Below are positions 5,070 through 5,488 of a stretch of 5,488 nt of DNA, in pieces. The translations under genes were made by a program, and so were the position numbers. Origin of the DNA: Planctomycetaceae bacterium (GTDB lineage Bacteria > Planctomycetota > Planctomycetia > Pirellulales > Thermoguttaceae); contig WRCR01000295.1 of the NCBI GenBank assembly GCA_009783865.1, positions 1-5,488 on the forward strand. The letters run 5' to 3'. Each line of letters opens with the position of its first letter. Positions within the stretch are counted from its first letter, which is position 1. Below the pieces are notes generated by a model. The model was not told the origin of the DNA, ran no database searches, and saw nothing but the letters and a program-made list of their open reading frames with translations.

Positions 5070-5488
5070 ATGAGTAAGAAACACGAAAACAAAACCGATT
5101 GCGAACTCTGCGGCAAATGCTTCACCGAAACCGCACCGGCTGCAAAGACCGAAAAGAAACAAACGGAAGTAAAAACCGATGCCGTTATGATGAGCGGTGC
5201 CGACATTCTCGTTCAATCCTTGGTCAATGCGGGTATAACGGTTTCGTTTTCCTATCCGGGCGGTCAAGCGATTCCGATACATCAAGCGTTCACCCGCTTT
5301 CGGGATAAACTCCGCGTTATATTGCCGCGCCAAGAACAAGGCGGCGGCTTCGCTGCTCAAGGATATGCACGAAGCACCGGAAAAATCGGCGTTTGCACCG
5401 CAACAAGCGGACCCGGCGCAACTAATCTGGTGACCGCTATCGCTGATGCCAAGATGGATAGCATTCCCATGCTTGCGGTTACGGGGCA
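5070..5488 (+). CDS. ilvB: Acetolactate synthase large subunit, partial (N-terminal part)
   Basis: The enzyme uses thiamine diphosphate to condense pyruvate with pyruvate or 2-ketobutyrate, the first shared step of valine, leucine and isoleucine synthesis. The visible 139 residues cover the start of the N-terminal ThDP-binding domain: '[20 protein letters not shown]' then PGG (43-65), '[20 protein letters not shown]' (85-104) with the catalytic glutamate at E89, and '[20 protein letters not shown]' (112-131) before IPMLAVTG. The gene is cut by the right edge; full-length proteins run to about 560-600 residues. The 42 residues before the domain are unusually long and include CELCGKC (11-17, CxxCxxC) and a Lys/Glu/Thr-rich linker. 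The ATG at 5070 was chosen because GGA lies 9 nt upstream; the frame is also open from ATG 5031, adding 13 residues ([13 protein letters not shown]). Another ThDP carboligase is possible but the SGPGATN region favours acetolactate synthase. Confidence 0.9.
   Translation, partial: MSKKHENKTDCELCGKCFTETAPAAKTEKKQTEVKTDAVMMSGADILVQSLVNAGITVSFSYPGGQAIPIHQAFTRFRDKLRVILPRQEQGGGFAAQGYARSTGKIGVCTATSGPGATNLVTAIADAKMDSIPMLAVTG

Noticed and set aside
5031..5072. Leader peptide for branched-chain attenuation upstream of ilvB
   Set aside because: The only short frame ([13 protein letters not shown]) is in frame with ilvB without a stop and has no run of Leu, Val or Ile codons. It is better read as an alternative start.

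Overview
This window looks like part of a chromosome from a planctomycete-like bacterium of moderate GC content. That is an inference from family resemblance, not a search. The pseudouridine synthase carries a 'GHWSGT..AALA.HF' and 'RPGIVHRLDRDTSG' signature of the kind I associate with Planctomycetes. The acetolactate synthase has the '[12 protein letters not shown]' variant, also common there. Most start codons lack a good Shine-Dalgarno sequence, and there is a large secreted protein of a type common in that phylum. I see no tRNA, rRNA, CRISPR array, transposase or phage gene.

Layout. Positions 1-720 hold a compact minus-strand cluster. A 174-residue protein with a winged-helix DNA-binding domain overlaps a 41-codon reading frame that is easily missed, and that frame abuts a third gene running off the left edge. 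Positions 721-1008 form a divergent intergenic region. On the plus strand, 1009-2232 encodes an RluA/RluD-family 23S rRNA pseudouridine synthase. Its acidic N-terminal extension contains four tandem copies of a 7-bp unit. It converges with an 885-codon minus-strand gene (2256-4913) for a signal-peptide-bearing protein with a predicted beta-sandwich plus alpha/alpha-hairpin architecture. The two stop codons are 23 bp apart and sit in the two arms of one strong hairpin.

Positions 4914-5069 form a second divergent intergenic region. It contains a perfect extended -10 element pointing right, a TTGACA -35 box pointing left, and a perfect 9-bp-arm palindrome between them. To its right starts the acetolactate synthase large subunit (ilvB; first step of valine, leucine and isoleucine synthesis), cut by the right edge. 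This ilvB has an unusual N-terminal extension with a CxxCxxC motif.

Functionally the genes are mixed: rRNA modification, amino-acid synthesis, a secreted probable carbohydrate-active protein, and an unrecognised regulator cluster. The most plausible places for new biology are the minus-strand cluster at the left edge, the overlapping divergent promoters with the palindrome, and the 7-bp repeat in the pseudouridine synthase gene. None is proven by this window alone.
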